From: Cephalotrichum gorgonifer
Taxonomy: Eukaryota > Ascomycota > Sordariomycetes > Microascales > Microascaceae
Assembly: GCA_900312665.1 (NCBI GenBank)
Contig: ONZQ02000005.1
Coordinates: 1,467,077-1,531,076 of the forward strand
Direction: 5' to 3'
DNA: 64,000 nucleotides
Made by a program: the position numbers and the translations under genes. The stretch's first letter is position 1. Every line of letters begins with the position of its first letter. A model generated the notes under the pieces. It made no database searches and was not told the origin of the DNA. It worked only from the letters and a program-made list of their open reading frames with translations. Of this stretch, positions 1 through 11,656 are shown piece after piece.

Positions 1-742
1 TATCAACATCGGGCAATGTAACTCCGATATCATAGAGGTACATGTACTGGCTGTGTCGCACCGTTGTAACTATACCTAATTGCCGCACATCCGATAAAGT
101 CTAGAGTTTTACCACATTGCCAGCGAATTCCTGCTATTCCGTCTTCCGAGATTCACTCCCGTACAATGTGCTAGAGTTATGCAGTCACTGTGGGTACGCA
201 GCCTTTGATTGCGACCGCCATGGCGATTGGACCTGTGGTAAAATCATGCAGTCATCTTCGAGTCGTACCACCAGCGACTGGATCCTACGGTGAAGATTCT
301 TACCATCTATGGGTTGTCCCGCGAAGGAGATGTCATCACTGATAAGTTGTAGCGTGTTGTTATTAGTGGAGGGGCCATAGCATCGCAAGCGAGTAGTATT
401 TCTCAATAATAATAGCGTTTCTCCAGGAATAGCACAGGGCAATGCCCGGTCTGTCCTCTTTCGGCCTAGCACGAGTCCAGGGGCGCAAGTACAGTACATG
501 GCGTCCGAAGGATCACTTGTACTCGTACCACTGCCTTTCAGAGCTGGGCGAATGTCCCTAACACGCTGACGAATGTGATTGAGCCACACACAGCTAATAC
601 ACTATGAGAAGCATTTGACGTGCATTGTAGTCCAACCACATTTGCCATGGCAGGCTCATCGCAAATAGATACGTGATCGATATCAACGGTCACGACGAGT
701 TTATACGCCCTCAGTAGCTGTAATCGAAGCAATTACACCACC
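1..742. other. 5' flank of the P450 gene, no supported gene
   Basis: I see no gene I can support here. A minus-strand open frame of about 134 codons (185-589) has no recognisable domain or convincing start context. The stretch just before 743 probably holds the promoter and leader of the P450 gene, but I could not identify a TATA box. Confidence 0.4.
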
Positions 743-2441
743 ATGCCGTTGAATACAATCCCGCCCGGTGTCATTACACTGGTACTTGGCTTCCTCCTCG
801 TGGTTGTCATTGCACGAGCTCTAAAGAAAAGACCCGACCCAAGAGAACCTCCGTATGTCCAAGAGACCATACCATACTTCAGTCATATCTACGGGCTTCT
901 GAAGAACGGCCTTCGATATTTTGATCTAGTCAGGTAAGCATACTGTTTACTCCCCTAGCCTCAAGCACCCACTCGCCAACAACGTCACCAGCGCTCAGCA
1001 ACCTCACCCCATATTCACCGTCGAGCTACCGGGCCAGAAGAACTACATCGTCACCTCACCGGAGCTAGTCCAAGCTGTCCATCGCAATGCGGCCGCCCTC
1101 TCCTTCAGCCCGGCCATGGTCCCGGCCTTCCGGAAGCTGATGGGTTTCGACGAGGAAGGCATCGAGCTCATCTTCCGCGATGCCCACACCGAGAGCGGCT
1201 TTTACGGCGAGATTCACCGCGTCCAGAAGGCATCCCTGCTTCCGGGCACGGAATCATTGGAGCAGCTCTGCACATTGGTGCGGGGGAAGCTGATGCGCGA
1301 TGTCAACGAGTTCCCGCCCGTGCAGGACGTTCACCTGTTTGCGTGGGTCCAAGATATGTTCATGAGGTCTAACAATTCCGCTTGCTTTGGCGAGAAGGAC
1401 CCCTTTACGCTGGATCCTTCTCTTTCCTCGACGTTCTGGTACGTAAATTCTCTAGTGCCATATTCTGTATTTCGAGACGAGCTCCGTATCTGACGATAAT
1501 GTAGGAAATGGGAGGCACATATGAAGATCCTGCTCCTCGGGATCCCATGGATTTTCAACCCAAAGGGCGTCACAACCGCGAGGGAGACGCGCAAGACCCT
1601 TGTGACCGCCTTCCTAAACTACCTTAATGACGACGGCCTTGACTCAGCCTGCTCATTCATCAAAGACCTGTCAGGGCTGGGGATCCGCCGGGGCCTGAGC
1701 AACGAGAACAATGCCCGCGCATTACTGGGCTCCGTTCTCGCCATCGTCGGCAACACTGTACCCACTACCTTCTGGCTCCTGCTCAACATCTATTCGCGGC
1801 CCTCACTACTAGATGAGATCCGCAACGAGCTCCAAGCCACCCTCCCGGACACCGGCACCGAGGCAAAAACATCCCTCGAGGTGGCTCGCATCCGCGAGCG
1901 CTGCCCCGTACTCATCGCCGCCTACGATGAGACGCTTCGCCTGACCAGCGGAATCGCTGCCGTGCGGTACACCAACGAGGACACCGTCGTCGCGGGAAGT
2001 GACGGGCGCAGCTGGCTTCTCCAGCGCGGCGCCCAGATCCAGATGCCCACGGCATTCATCCACGCCGACCCGGCGACCTGGGGCCCCAACGCGGCATCTC
2101 TCTTCGACCACACGCGCTTCCTTCGCCCTTCGGTCGCCGGGGATGGGAACGTCGCCACATCAGCTCCTCCACTCTCCCGCGAGCAGAGGACCCGTCGGAC
2201 GGCGGCGTTCCGGCCGTTTGGTGGCGGAGGCGCGTTGTGTCCCGGGCGGCACTTCGCCACACACGAGATCTTGTCGTTTGTGGGGTCGCTGTTGCTGGGC
2301 TTCGATATGGAGCCTGTGGAAGGGAAAGAGTTCCGACTCCCGGAAATGGATCGCTCGAAGCTGCCGCTTACGTCGATGAAGCCGGTCGGCGATATTAGCG
2401 TCCGGTTTGTTCGGAGGGATGGGTGCGGGAAGTTTAGTTAG
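743..2441 (+). CDS. Cytochrome P450 monooxygenase (CYP7/CYP8-like), 3 exons
   Basis: Predicted heme-thiolate monooxygenase anchored in the ER membrane. Exons 743-933, 992-1438 and 1505-2441 join to about 524 residues. The N-terminus has a hydrophobic anchor (about residues 8-27) followed by a basic, proline-containing linker. The I-helix region reads GNTVPTTFW, which lacks the usual acid-alcohol pair and resembles CYP7/CYP8-type enzymes. The K-helix ExxR is seen as ETLR (about residue 355). The heme loop FGGGGALCPGR places the cysteine ligand near residue 458. The second intron (1439-1504, GTACGT...TAG) joins cleanly into TFWKWEAH. The first intron is less certain: its donor at 934 is clear, but an acceptor at 958 would keep frame only with a 25-nt intron, so I chose 991. 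The substrate cannot be told; sterol- or fatty-acid-like substrates are known in the wider family. Confidence 0.9.
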
Positions 2442-4713
2442 TCAGATACAGAGTTTGACATGTTTGTGATGAAGCCTTTCATTCGATCTCTAAGAAACCC
2501 TGCCTTAAGGAGCATGTCGAATCGGATTTTGGTACTATAACCCTCTTAGACATGCTGTGTTGTTTGTATTGCGGTGAATTCTAGTTGCTAGTCCTACGTC
2601 CGTTCTAGATGAAGAATGGAGTTCATTCTAGATGGTGTAATTACATTTCGGGTGATCAACTCGTGTATGCTATAATCGTAGTATCTTCCTATTCGCTGCA
2701 CGGTTCTCCATATAGTATCCACACCCTAATGTCTCTGGGCCCATCAAGTTCTTTGAGTAAGGAAGCACCCGCTGCGGCTGTTTCTAATGGCACCAACAAT
2801 GAGCCTGTAGACACAATCCATGCTCACCACGTCCACCAAGGACTGGAGGCTGGCTCATCAATATAGGAGTCTTGTCAATCAAGCTACAGCTCCTTACCTC
2901 AGCTTTCCCGGACCCCGTGCTCTCGCCTCAGTACCATCTCGTGAGGGGAGGCCTCCAGCTCTCCCCATCGTAACCAACTTTCTTCCACAGCTTGAGAGCC
3001 TTTCAAAACTGGCCTAGTTTCTTCAACTAATACATATCTCGAACGACGACTCTGTAGCAAATAATCAAGTCGACCGGCGGTGAGCCCAGTTAGAGCAGTG
3101 TATGAGCATGTGGAGGACAAGGTCTGTCAAGGAACTTCTTCGTGCTTTCAAATACAGAGGACATATGGCATAGTGTAGGTCAAACTATATCAGGATATAG
3201 CTAATTAACTCATCGTTATACCCAATCTGGATTTTCAACGCCATATACGCGAACCTTAGACCGTCAATAGAACCATACCCGGCCGGTCAGTGCACCATTA
3301 CATCCAATCTCAGGGGCTGTGAATGGTGGTCTTCACTCGCTGCTCTGATGATTGGAGGCAAAGACCTTGTTTCATGGTGTCATCTTGATCGTGATACTCC
3401 TATAAACATTGGGTCTTACATCAATTCGTGATGTTTGAGCCCGGCACCCATTGCTATGCAGACCTTCTCCTGCTTTGCTATTTTTCTAAATGTCATTGGT
3501 ACAGGCTCTGAAAGGACCTATCCACTCTGTAGGAGTACTTCTGTCCTTTTTTCATAGGTACGGACAACCGACAACCCTTTCCCCTCTTCTATCCTTTCTA
3601 CTACGAAATCGACAACCAATTGTTCTCTATCAGCACGCCAGATCAGCTTTCTTACCACTTTAATACCAACCTAGTCCGGCCTCACGTCTTGATCAACCAG
3701 AGTAGTAGCACGGCTTGGCCGACAGTCATCACCTGTCCTCACCCAAGCTCCGCGTAGCTGACATAGCTCTCGAAGGTGCTACCCTCCACCCCTTTGCCGT
3801 GATTTGGAATACTTAAAAGGCTGACTATTGAAGTGATGTACTTAATATAACGAGACTGGGCTATTTTAAAAATCCGTTTCACTCTGGGTGAAGTGAATGC
3901 CCCGCCTATGTCTGTATCAGTTTGTCAATGTAAAGCTCGATTCACCTGGAACACGGTTGGAAGGTCAAGTGACATATATATCCTGTATGTACTGATGTGG
4001 ACAATGAGAGAGTTCCACACTTATACTTCTTCGATAGACAATCTTCAGTCTGAATATATCGATATATAGGAGCTGCAGTGATAGAGAGACTGCAAGGAGC
4101 AGGTTCGTGTCAGTATATATACTTCCATAGCCCGTCTAGGCTGTGCTCCTACTACCACAGTTCTCTTTGGACGAGCTCAGGCCCAGAACCCATGCTCATC
4201 CTTAGTCCAGGTCTCTGGAGTGCCACTTGGGATAGGGCTATTTTAGCTTTGCATACACTAAAGGGCTGCAAAATCCTGTAGGTGTTCAAAGAGACAAGCT
4301 CGAGACTATTTTCAAGACAAAGTTGTACTCACTCATAGGATTCGTAAACTAGGAGCTTGTCACAGATCCGAAGTCTCTCGAAGCTCCTAGGTTCTCGGGC
4401 TTGTTGCAGGTGAGACAGAGGGTAGATGGAGACATTGCTTTTTCGGCGTAAGGGTATGAAACTAGTTGGGAAGGAAATTAGGACGAACGAGGCTCTTCCG
4501 AAGCCCCAAGCCGCCGAGGGAGGAATCCCATTAGCGCCACAGAGGCTGGTGAAACAGCGTCGAACTACGAAGAAAGGTGGAAAGGGGGGGCCGGGGGTGA
4601 CAGGATTTGTGGGCTAGATGTCTAGATAAGGGGAATTCCGATGTTGACAGAGCAAAGAGGGCAGTCCCCGTCATCAACCTTACATGTATAGACCTAAACG
4701 AAATTACTAGCAC
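2442..4713. other. Intergenic, no supported gene
   Basis: Only short open frames without recognisable content occur on either strand. The first 100 bases after the P450 stop probably hold its 3' UTR. I see no repeat or transposon structure I can defend. Confidence 0.4.
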
Positions 4714-4808
4714 GGTTGGTTAGCTCAGTTGGTTAGAGCGTGGTACTAACAAGCTATCCGGCTTAACGGTAAATGCCAAGGTCATGAGTTCGACCCTCAT
4801 ACTGACCA
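4714..4808 (+). tRNA. Intron-containing tRNA: isoleucine-type body with AAC (valine) anticodon
   Basis: The gene folds as a standard tRNA with acceptor GGTTGGT/ACTGACC plus discriminator A. The D arm is GCTC/GAGC, the anticodon stem TGGTA/TGCCA, and the T arm ATGAG-TTCGACC-CTCAT. The anticodon loop reads CT-AAC-A, interrupted after position 37 by an intron of about 21 nt. The mature sequence matches the tRNA at 15860-15954 except that anticodon base 36 is C here and T there; the introns also differ. The anticodon AAC would read GTT/GTC (Val), whereas the body is that of the AAT isoleucine gene. A poly-T run just downstream (about 4829-4835) is a plausible Pol III terminator. Confidence 0.85.
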
Positions 4809-7406
4809 TCAATTCAACACGACTTGACTCTTTTTTGTCTGCTTTGTATATAGCAAGCAGTCAACTCCTTGGCTCCAGCTCCGAATGTGGTAGAAATACG
4901 GATAGGTCCCTACTATCTGCAGAGTGGAGTTATTAGTCCTCAGCATCCAGGTCCACCCGTGAACCATCTATCTCTCCCTCTTATAGCACCGTTTTCTAAT
5001 CTTTGTCATTTTTTATGCTGTTGTGATCCTTCCATTGCCACCTGAGTACCCTCGGTGTTACATCGTCACCTCCGTCTCTGCCAGGTTTGGTTTCCACACT
5101 AATAAAGCAACCTCACACGCAGCTCGCCCTTTTCTGCTACGCCGAAATCATTAAAGGACTGCACTTGAACGTTCCTACGGCCAGCCTCCTCTGTCTACAC
5201 CTTGAGACTCTCGTGCCTATCCTCCAAGAAGATGCCATACTGTTTAGGCGCGCGGGCGGAGGTCGTTAAGACGATTCAGATGCTGGTCTGGACTCCGCAT
5301 TCGAAATGAGCCAAGACTGGATGGATACCCTCGACTAGTAAGGACAGCTGATCTTATGTTAAAACATGCAGTATGGCCTGACGCAGTTTTTATCCCGGTT
5401 CCTCCCACATGCGTGGTCTAGAGTGAACTATGCAGAAGATGACGACACCACTCCCAGACGGGTCCGGATGGGGAGGGTGCCACGATGGGGAATCTCATCT
5501 TCAAGGGGAGCGACAAGTAGTTGGGTTCTATCAGGAAAGCCGACCTCATCGCCAACTCGTAGTATAGCCACGCCCAGAAGGCTCGCAGGGTCCTTGCTCG
5601 AGCATCTGGATACAAGTGGCTCTCTTTCGGTGCACTGCTCAAGCGCCCCCGAAAGCGCACACAGCGGCCAGCTTCGGTAATTAGACTGCGAGGGACCTCG
5701 GGTGGACCTTCAGAGCAGACGGACAGCGGAGCAAAGGCAATAATTTAGTTAGGAAGCTCGGGAGGCTGATGTTCCTACGGCGCTGTCTTTGCTACATGTC
5801 ACCTTCCTCCGCGGGGTAGTTTCTCCCTCAAAAGGGAGTCTACGGAACCATCCTATCGGCGCGGGGTGGGGGGAGGTATGCCCCCGATGGAAGCAGGTGT
5901 GGTTTGTACGCACGTTGGAACAGAGCCTGCAGGCAAAGCCAAGGTACAATTTGGCCTGATCGGGAAGCTGGACAGACTGGAACTGGCACACTGGCTAAGG
6001 GGGGCGGCCGTAAACAATGCCACTCCATCCAAGTTGTCAAGTGGCAGCTGCATTCACAACTGGCATACAACTATAACAGTGAAATGATCTAGCACGCTCC
6101 GGTTCAAGCGGACATCCAAGTACTATGTACTCTGAGCAGGGGACGTGTAATTTTGATGCCTGGCTTTGGAGTCGATTTGGTTGGACCAAAGAGAGAGTCG
6201 GCCTGACGGGCTAATTTTCCGGGTATTTAGCAAGTGGTTGCCACTTGCCGCCCCCAATGCTAGCAACATATGTTGGTGTCCTCACCCCACCCATTCCGAC
6301 ATGGAGGGGGCCGGGTATTACAGGGAATATTGTCTCACTCCTCGTGGCCAGTCCAAATTGCTGCTCACTTGCCTGTCCAAGGCTAACAGAGTATTATTTA
6401 GAGGGATCGAGGGCTACCAGAGGACTCAAAGTCTTTCCGTTCAGTCGCCAAAAATGCATGAATTTGTCGTGTTTTAAATTTGGCCATGACGTGATGTACA
6501 AGTAACACAGGTGATAGAGATTATTCACTCTTCATCCTTCTCCTAATACTACTTTCAGCTATTGGAGCGAAGGATTCTTCATCTAGTGTTACTAGTCCAC
6601 GGAGCACAAGAATCCTACCAAGCCACAGTCATCTTACATGGGGGCGCTGCTGCAACCAATCACCGCGCCCTACCAGGCACAATCTCGGTCGATGAATGGT
6701 AATAGCATCTACTTGGAGATACTGCTAGTTCTACACAGACTTGTATGCAAGTGCATGTATAGGCGGCCAGGAACAGGGTACGTACCCTATGCGCTCAACG
6801 CATAGGGCCGTGGTAGACTAACCTGTTTTGGATAAGGGGCTGACAGGGGTAGCATGATTCCTCCTCGATGTGTACAAGTGTAAGCACTGGTCTCCGTGTT
6901 TACTCTGACATATTGAAATAGCTGTCTCCGCGTCGCGTAACCTAGTGATGTCGATTTGACTTGTAAACGGGCCGTATTTATGAGCAGTGCTGGACTGGAA
7001 GAAGATTGTGCAATACTATACTTGTATCAGGCATGAGTCGAGGCGAGAACACTGTCGCCTCCCGTCGATGTCGTCCAGGTTAGGTTACGTCGACTAGATA
7101 AGAAGTATTGCACTGTTCCTGAAGGATCACACCCTCCCGGCCAGCGTAGGATTTCATTTGAAGCCGCCCCTGTGACAACTGCTGGTGTCAGCACAAGCTT
7201 TTTACCAGTGCGTCACAGCCGGCCCCCCTGTTCATCCACCCAATTCCTCTGGTGTGACAAACCACCTTCTCAAAACCTAGCCCTTCTTCCACCCGCGATC
7301 CCCGTTTTCCTCCCACCACATCCCCTCCCCATCATCTCCGCGACTCGTCCTACGCAGCTTGACCCGACCTCGCTGCCTCGCTGGAGGCGGCCCCGACACC
7401 GAAGCG
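4809..7406. other. Long intergenic stretch, no supported gene
   Basis: Several open frames of 60-100 codons exist on both strands (for example around 5366-5680 and 5840-6087). They overlap one another and show no domain, signal peptide or consistent exon structure. The last 250 bases are pyrimidine-rich and probably hold the promoter and leader of the Apple-like gene. Confidence 0.4.
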
Positions 7407-8336
7407 ATGGATCAGTCGCCGCCCTACAGGAATGGCACACCCGGCTCGGTTCCGGATGGCCTAGAGTCTATACAATACATCAATAACTATCCCGAGGTCG
7501 TACGGGTCGCCGCCGCAAAAGGAGACCTTCCATATATGCCCTACCCGCCCCCCTTAGAGAAGAAGATCCTGGGCATGCGCGTGACGACGTTCATCCTGAC
7601 CCTCCTCCTTGTACTTACCGTCATCATCGCCGCAGTAGCCGGTGGAGTCGGCGGCTCACTGGCAGTGGATGGCGCATACACGTACGTTGAATCCGGTTTT
7701 TTTCTCCGTCGCGCCCGCCCTATCATACATAGGTTGCTTACTTTCCCCTTCCTCGATAGTCGTGGCCTACAGGATGGGGCATTGGCAACCTGGACCGTGA
7801 CCTCCGTCACCACCCAGACTCAGACTATCGCTGGCAGCAGTAAGCCGACCGACAGCAGTGACTCGACGGACGACAGCGACTCGACAGACAGCAGTGACTC
7901 GACCAGCAGCAGTAAGTCGACCAGCAGCAGTGACCCGACGAGCACCAGTAAGCCAACTCCGACGTCAGACCGAATCCCAACCCCACCCACCGATGGCGTC
8001 GTGGAGCTCGACTGCCCCAGGATCAACGACTCAACCCGGAGAGTCTCAGCCGCGGGCCAGACAGCTACGTTCCGAGTGACCTGCGGAGTGAATTATCCCT
8101 TCAACGACATTACTCGCTTCCCCTCGTACAGCTTCCAAGACTGCTTGATCGCCTGTAACGCGTGGAATGTGGAAAAGATGGGGGACTTGACCTGCAATGG
8201 CGTGATCTTCGGTGCTGATCTTGGACCCGTTCCTGCGGCGGGGGGGAATTGTTGGCTAAAGACTAAGATGGGGGATCCAGACGTGCAAGAGAATGCGCTG
8301 TTGGCGAATGAGATAGCGGCAGCGGAGAGGATTTAA
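7407..8336 (+). CDS. Single-pass membrane protein with Apple/PAN-like extracellular domain
   Basis: I chose the ATG at 7407 (MDQSPPYRNG) because fungal proteins of this type begin with a short proline-rich cytosolic tail that leads into the membrane segment. The transmembrane helix lies at about residues 60-85 and is rich in V, I, A and G. A likely intron at 7682-7759 (GTACGT...GATAG, branch GCTTAC) is a multiple of three, so the frame is open with or without it; the spliced product is about 283 residues. A linker made almost only of S, T, D, K and P follows, then a domain with cysteines in DC, VTCG, DCLIAC, TCNG and NCWLK contexts, which resembles fungal Apple/PAN domains. Such domains bind proteins or carbohydrates at the cell surface. 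The function here is unknown. Confidence 0.72.
   Translation: MDQSPPYRNGTPGSVPDGLESIQYINNYPEVVRVAAAKGDLPYMPYPPPLEKKILGMRVTTFILTLLLVLTVIIAAVAGGVGGSLAVDGAYTYVESGFFLRRARPIIHRLLTFPFLDSRGLQDGALATWTVTSVTTQTQTIAGSSKPTDSSDSTDDSDSTDSSDSTSSSKSTSSSDPTSTSKPTPTSDRIPTPPTDGVVELDCPRINDSTRRVSAAGQTATFRVTCGVNYPFNDITRFPSYSFQDCLIACNAWNVEKMGDLTCNGVIFGADLGPVPAAGGNCWLKTKMGDPDVQENALLANEIAAAERI
7845..7965 (+). repeat. Degenerate Ser/Thr/Asp-coding tandem repeat
   Basis: The coding sequence runs through imperfect copies of a roughly 15-nt unit of the form agcagtgactcgacg, encoding S-S-D-S-T variants. It lies between the membrane segment and the Apple-like domain. It probably forms a flexible, O-glycosylated stalk. Length variation between strains would be expected. 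Confidence 0.6.
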
Positions 8337-9774
8337 CCAGCCACGGTGAAGTTCTTTCTTGCGCACGTCAGCCGGGCTAGGCGCAGTTCGGCGGTGATTG
8401 AAGTGGCCATTCCGGTCCACTGGTACAATTATAATTCTAGTTCAAAGTTTGAGCATCCTACTCATTTTTTCCTAATAGATATCAAGCAATTTTGGTCATA
8501 ATTTCAGGCTTTTGACCACCAGCGTTTGCGGTGCTCATGTTAGTCCCGGGCCCTTTGTGTCCTTCTCCCACTCCTTTCCACCAGTTCGCTCTCGACGGAA
8601 TCTGTGGTTTTCACTCAACCGAGGCTACACCTCGTTGCTATCTCCAAACTCTTTTAAGCATCTTGGCAGCGAAATCTGTAAAAACACGGCACCTCCTTAA
8701 ACAATAGACTTCCTACAAAGTATAGCAGCACTTACGACAAACTTGGATAGAGTAGAGGGGTGCGTACTTGAGAGCCCGGTGGAGCGGGTCGTGTAACAAT
8801 ACGGCACTTGTCATTATTCGCTTTTGGCAGGCAGGGTGACCCAACCAGGAGCGACGCTGAAAGTAACGAACTATCGAACGACGACGCCGGTGACGATAGC
8901 GCCGAATGTGAGAACGAATAATTGATAGCAAACGCCACCAGACGAGGGCCAATAGGATACCTGGGGAAGTGAACTGGAGAGCAACGGGAAAGACGACGAC
9001 GCGTTTGACAATAATACCATGAGTATGACTGCGGAGGAGACAAGAGCAAGGTGAAAGATTGGAAAAGAGGTTGAAGTGTCGAACTAGGGGAATTACCAGA
9101 TGTCTCATCCTTTCCTTTAGCGGGATACTGACTCCCTGGACTATGTGGTGTTTTCTGCCCAGCGGACGCCTCAGACAGGTCGATGTTGTAGATGTAGGGT
9201 TCATGAAGTCGTCTGACTTAACAGCTGGCTAGTGCATTTCCAACAAAACACCACTGCATCAGGAACATTGGAACCTCGACTAGCCCATATTACCTTCAGA
9301 GGATTCAAGCTTCCATATCTAGCTACAAATTGTCACAGAATGAAGTTCGATGCCAGGATCTGGGGCTTGGCAGCCCATGATGTAATCTTCCCTGCCAGCT
9401 CTCCGCCAATGGTAGTTTCAGTCCCCCCACGTTCTGCTCTAAATCTAGTGTGACACAAATACCGAGTACTTGAGTACATGCGCTCAATTCCAGGCTAAAA
9501 ACAGCTTAAAGCGCCGACGACGCTAGTTCCTGACTCTCAGGGGTATGGCCGCAAGATTTCGGAGTACCCTGCCCGTTCGAGAGGCACGGTTCAACTATCT
9601 CCCGTCTTACTATTTTCCATTTCAACCAATTAGACTCGCCACATGTGGCGCTGCTCAGCTCGAAATTCGATTCAAACCCGCCGATCCCTCTCTTGGCGTC
9701 ATCCCCAGACCCATCAAAAGAGATGTTACGCCCTCTCCGCAGTTCCTTCAATCTTAATTTTTCACAACCCCGCG
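8337..9774. other. Intergenic, one doubtful minus-strand open region
   Basis: Between about 8730 and 9204 the minus strand is open in two frames at once (163 and 105 codons). One frame contains a hydrophobic, arginine-flanked stretch. I cannot identify a family, a start codon with exon support, or splice sites, so I leave it unannotated. The final 80 bases are the leader of the next gene. Confidence 0.35.
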
Positions 9775-10606
9775 ATGGCGAACTTCCGTCTAGTCGTCCA
9801 GTGTCTCCTCTCGCTGTCCGTCCTCCACGCCGCAGCGAAGAAGGATGATGCTACTACAGATGTCCCATTAGACTCCACAGGTCGGTTCACAGGGCCGCTC
9901 ACGACGACATTCACTCCGCCGGAATCATGCCTCAAAGAAATCCACACCACACAATCCTATGGGTACCCCTATCTAGTACTCGGCTGCCTGGGCCCCGCAG
10001 GGAACGAATGCTGTCCGTCGAACTGGGCGAAAAACCGGTACTTTAGTCCCGGCGTATGCCCATCGGGCTACCAGGCCTGCACGCTGCCAACCACGCGCCA
10101 GCGCGAGGAGACGACGAATGTCTGCTGTCCCCAGTACGTATCACTCCCGTTTGCCCCCTGCCCCCGCCCCAGGGCACACCTAACCGTCGGGATTGGACAG
10201 GAACTTCGACTGCCCTACAGACACCATTGATTATCTCTGCCACAGCTACGTCAACACCCAAGTGGAACTACCATGGACGGATATTTCCAGTACAAAGACG
10301 GCCAGACTATCCAAAATCACCGCGACCGCGATCCAGATCCGGTTCAAAGCAAGCGACAGCGATGTCGTGCCAATTCCAACCGAATCCTTCAACCTTCCAG
10401 GGCCGGCCGTGGGCCTGAGCACAGGAGCCAAAGCGGGCATCGGGGTCGGGGTAGCGGTGGTCGTTGTCGGCATTCTCGCAACCTGCTATTTCCTTATCAA
10501 GCGGCGGAAGAGTCGGCAGCCGGCGCCCCAAGACGTCGCACTTCTAAACGTCGCACTCGAGCCGGAACCGGAAGAATCTCCTCCCCCCTACTCAAAGGGG
10601 AGGTGA
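9775..10606 (+). CDS. Cys-rich type I membrane protein with C-terminal PPPY motif
   Basis: Two exons, 9775-10133 and 10201-10606, joined by a 67-nt intron (GTACGT...ACAG), give 254 residues. The reading CCPQ-NFDC across the junction supports the splice. Residues 1-20 form a signal peptide. The lumenal or extracellular part contains paired cysteines (NECCPSNW, NVCCPQ, FDCP, YLCH). A single transmembrane helix at about residues 192-215 begins with a glycine-rich GIGVGV run and ends in a basic KRRK stop-transfer. The short cytosolic tail is acidic and ends near PPPY (residues 247-250), the type of PY motif bound by WW-domain ubiquitin ligases of the Rsp5/Nedd4 family. The layout resembles fungal plasma-membrane sensors or cargo proteins; no specific family is recognised. 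Confidence 0.75.
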
Positions 10607-11099
10607 CCCGGACACCCGATTGCGTTCTGTGCTATCTTCGCCGCCAGCCAGACGTGGGACTTAGGCTGGCGGTTGTAATTGATACCTGGCCTTTGTACTT
10701 TTATCTATGCTATTCATTCCCTTGTTGGAGAGCGTTACTGAGTCCGGAGTGTGCTTTTATCCTCGATTCACTTTCGAGGCAGGGGTACTGAGATAAAGTT
10801 CTCATCACCTAGCCTTAAAGTATATGCATTATAGTCTGTGGTAGAACACAAACGAGCGTTCCTAACGGTGGTAAACAAGGTCTGCATCCTACTTAATAAA
10901 TAACTTCGCCCTTCATTCCCTACTAACGTGATTTTTATGCCTAGAGAGGTGTTCGTTGATGTACGACAGCTCACCTCCAACAACAAGCTTCTCGGCTATT
11001 AGGCTTATATATTTGACCGGAAACTTGCAAAATAGTATCACCATCGTGAGATGAAAAGGCCGCGCAGCTTCCAAAGCCGGACAGCAAAAAATAAGCGAT
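10607..11099. other. Intergenic, 3' UTR and nothing else recognised
   Basis: This holds the 3' flank of the preceding gene and the flank of the minus-strand tRNA. I see no coding potential or repeats. Confidence 0.4.
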
Positions 11100-11180
11100 T
11101 GCACTAGCACGGAATTGAACCGGGGGCTGGTCGAAGTCGCGGAATGGCAACGACCAAGTTTACCACTAACCCACTAGTGC
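11100..11180 (-). tRNA. tRNA-Gly(GCC) with intron and a T-stem mismatch
   Basis: On the minus strand the gene has acceptor GCACTAG/CTAGTGC, anticodon stem GGTCG/CGACC and loop TT-GCC-A, followed by an intron of about 10 nt after position 37. It is identical to the tRNA-Gly at 16393-16473 except for one base: the T-stem 3' strand reads CCGTG instead of CCGGG, which breaks one pair. It is either a slightly damaged copy or a tolerated variant. Confidence 0.88.
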
Positions 11181-11656
11181 TACGACGAAAGTGAGTGCGC
11201 CTTCTGAGCCTTTTGGAGTCTCATCCAGAGGACGGTGCGAGCGGTCACGAACTCACGATAGAACGATGGCCCGGACCTGTCTAGCCCATTAATCAGTGCT
11301 TGGTTCTACACCTATCCGCAGCGCCGAAGTGTTCCATCCAAGTGTGCTCGCACCCGCCAGGCCGTTCCGTTCCTACTCCACCTCCCATCTAAGTATATAA
11401 AAGGTGTTGGGATATGGTAATTCTGGGACAAGCAATACCAATAACGCATCAGGTCATCCGTGCCCGCTCCTCGGACCAATTCCATCCCGGCCAAACCTCG
11501 TCAGCTGACCAAATTACGCCAACGCAGCAACTCAGCAAGACATGGTCGGTTCAGCAATTCAATGGCTAGCGTCGTAAGAATACCCTCCAACTTTACCTCT
11601 CTCAGGGGCGCCAAGTCTCACCGATTTACCTGGAAAGCACTGTCCCACCCAGTATC
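11181..11656 (+). other. Upstream region of the F-box gene
   Basis: No gene is supported. A TATA-like element (tatataaaa, 11394-11402) lies about 255 bases before the F-box start codon and could set its transcription start, leaving a leader of roughly 220 bases. A plus-strand frame at 11460-11801 overlaps the F-box gene out of frame and I treat it as a shadow. Confidence 0.4.
11394..11402 (+). promoter_or_regulatory. TATA-like box, F-box gene
   Basis: The sequence tatataaaa stands in otherwise mixed sequence upstream of the plus-strand F-box-like gene at 11657. The assignment rests only on position and sequence. Confidence 0.35.

Noticed and set aside
185..589. Minus-strand 134-codon frame
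   Set aside because: No domain, no supported start or splice structure; it is upstream of the P450 gene and may be chance.
934..958. 25-nt first intron for the P450 gene
   Set aside because: It keeps the frame but is shorter than the usual minimum for spliceosomal introns; the 58-nt alternative is preferred.
8713..9204. Minus-strand frame of 163 codons with hydrophobic and arginine-rich parts
   Set aside because: A second frame is open over the same region and neither matches a family; no exon joining could be found.
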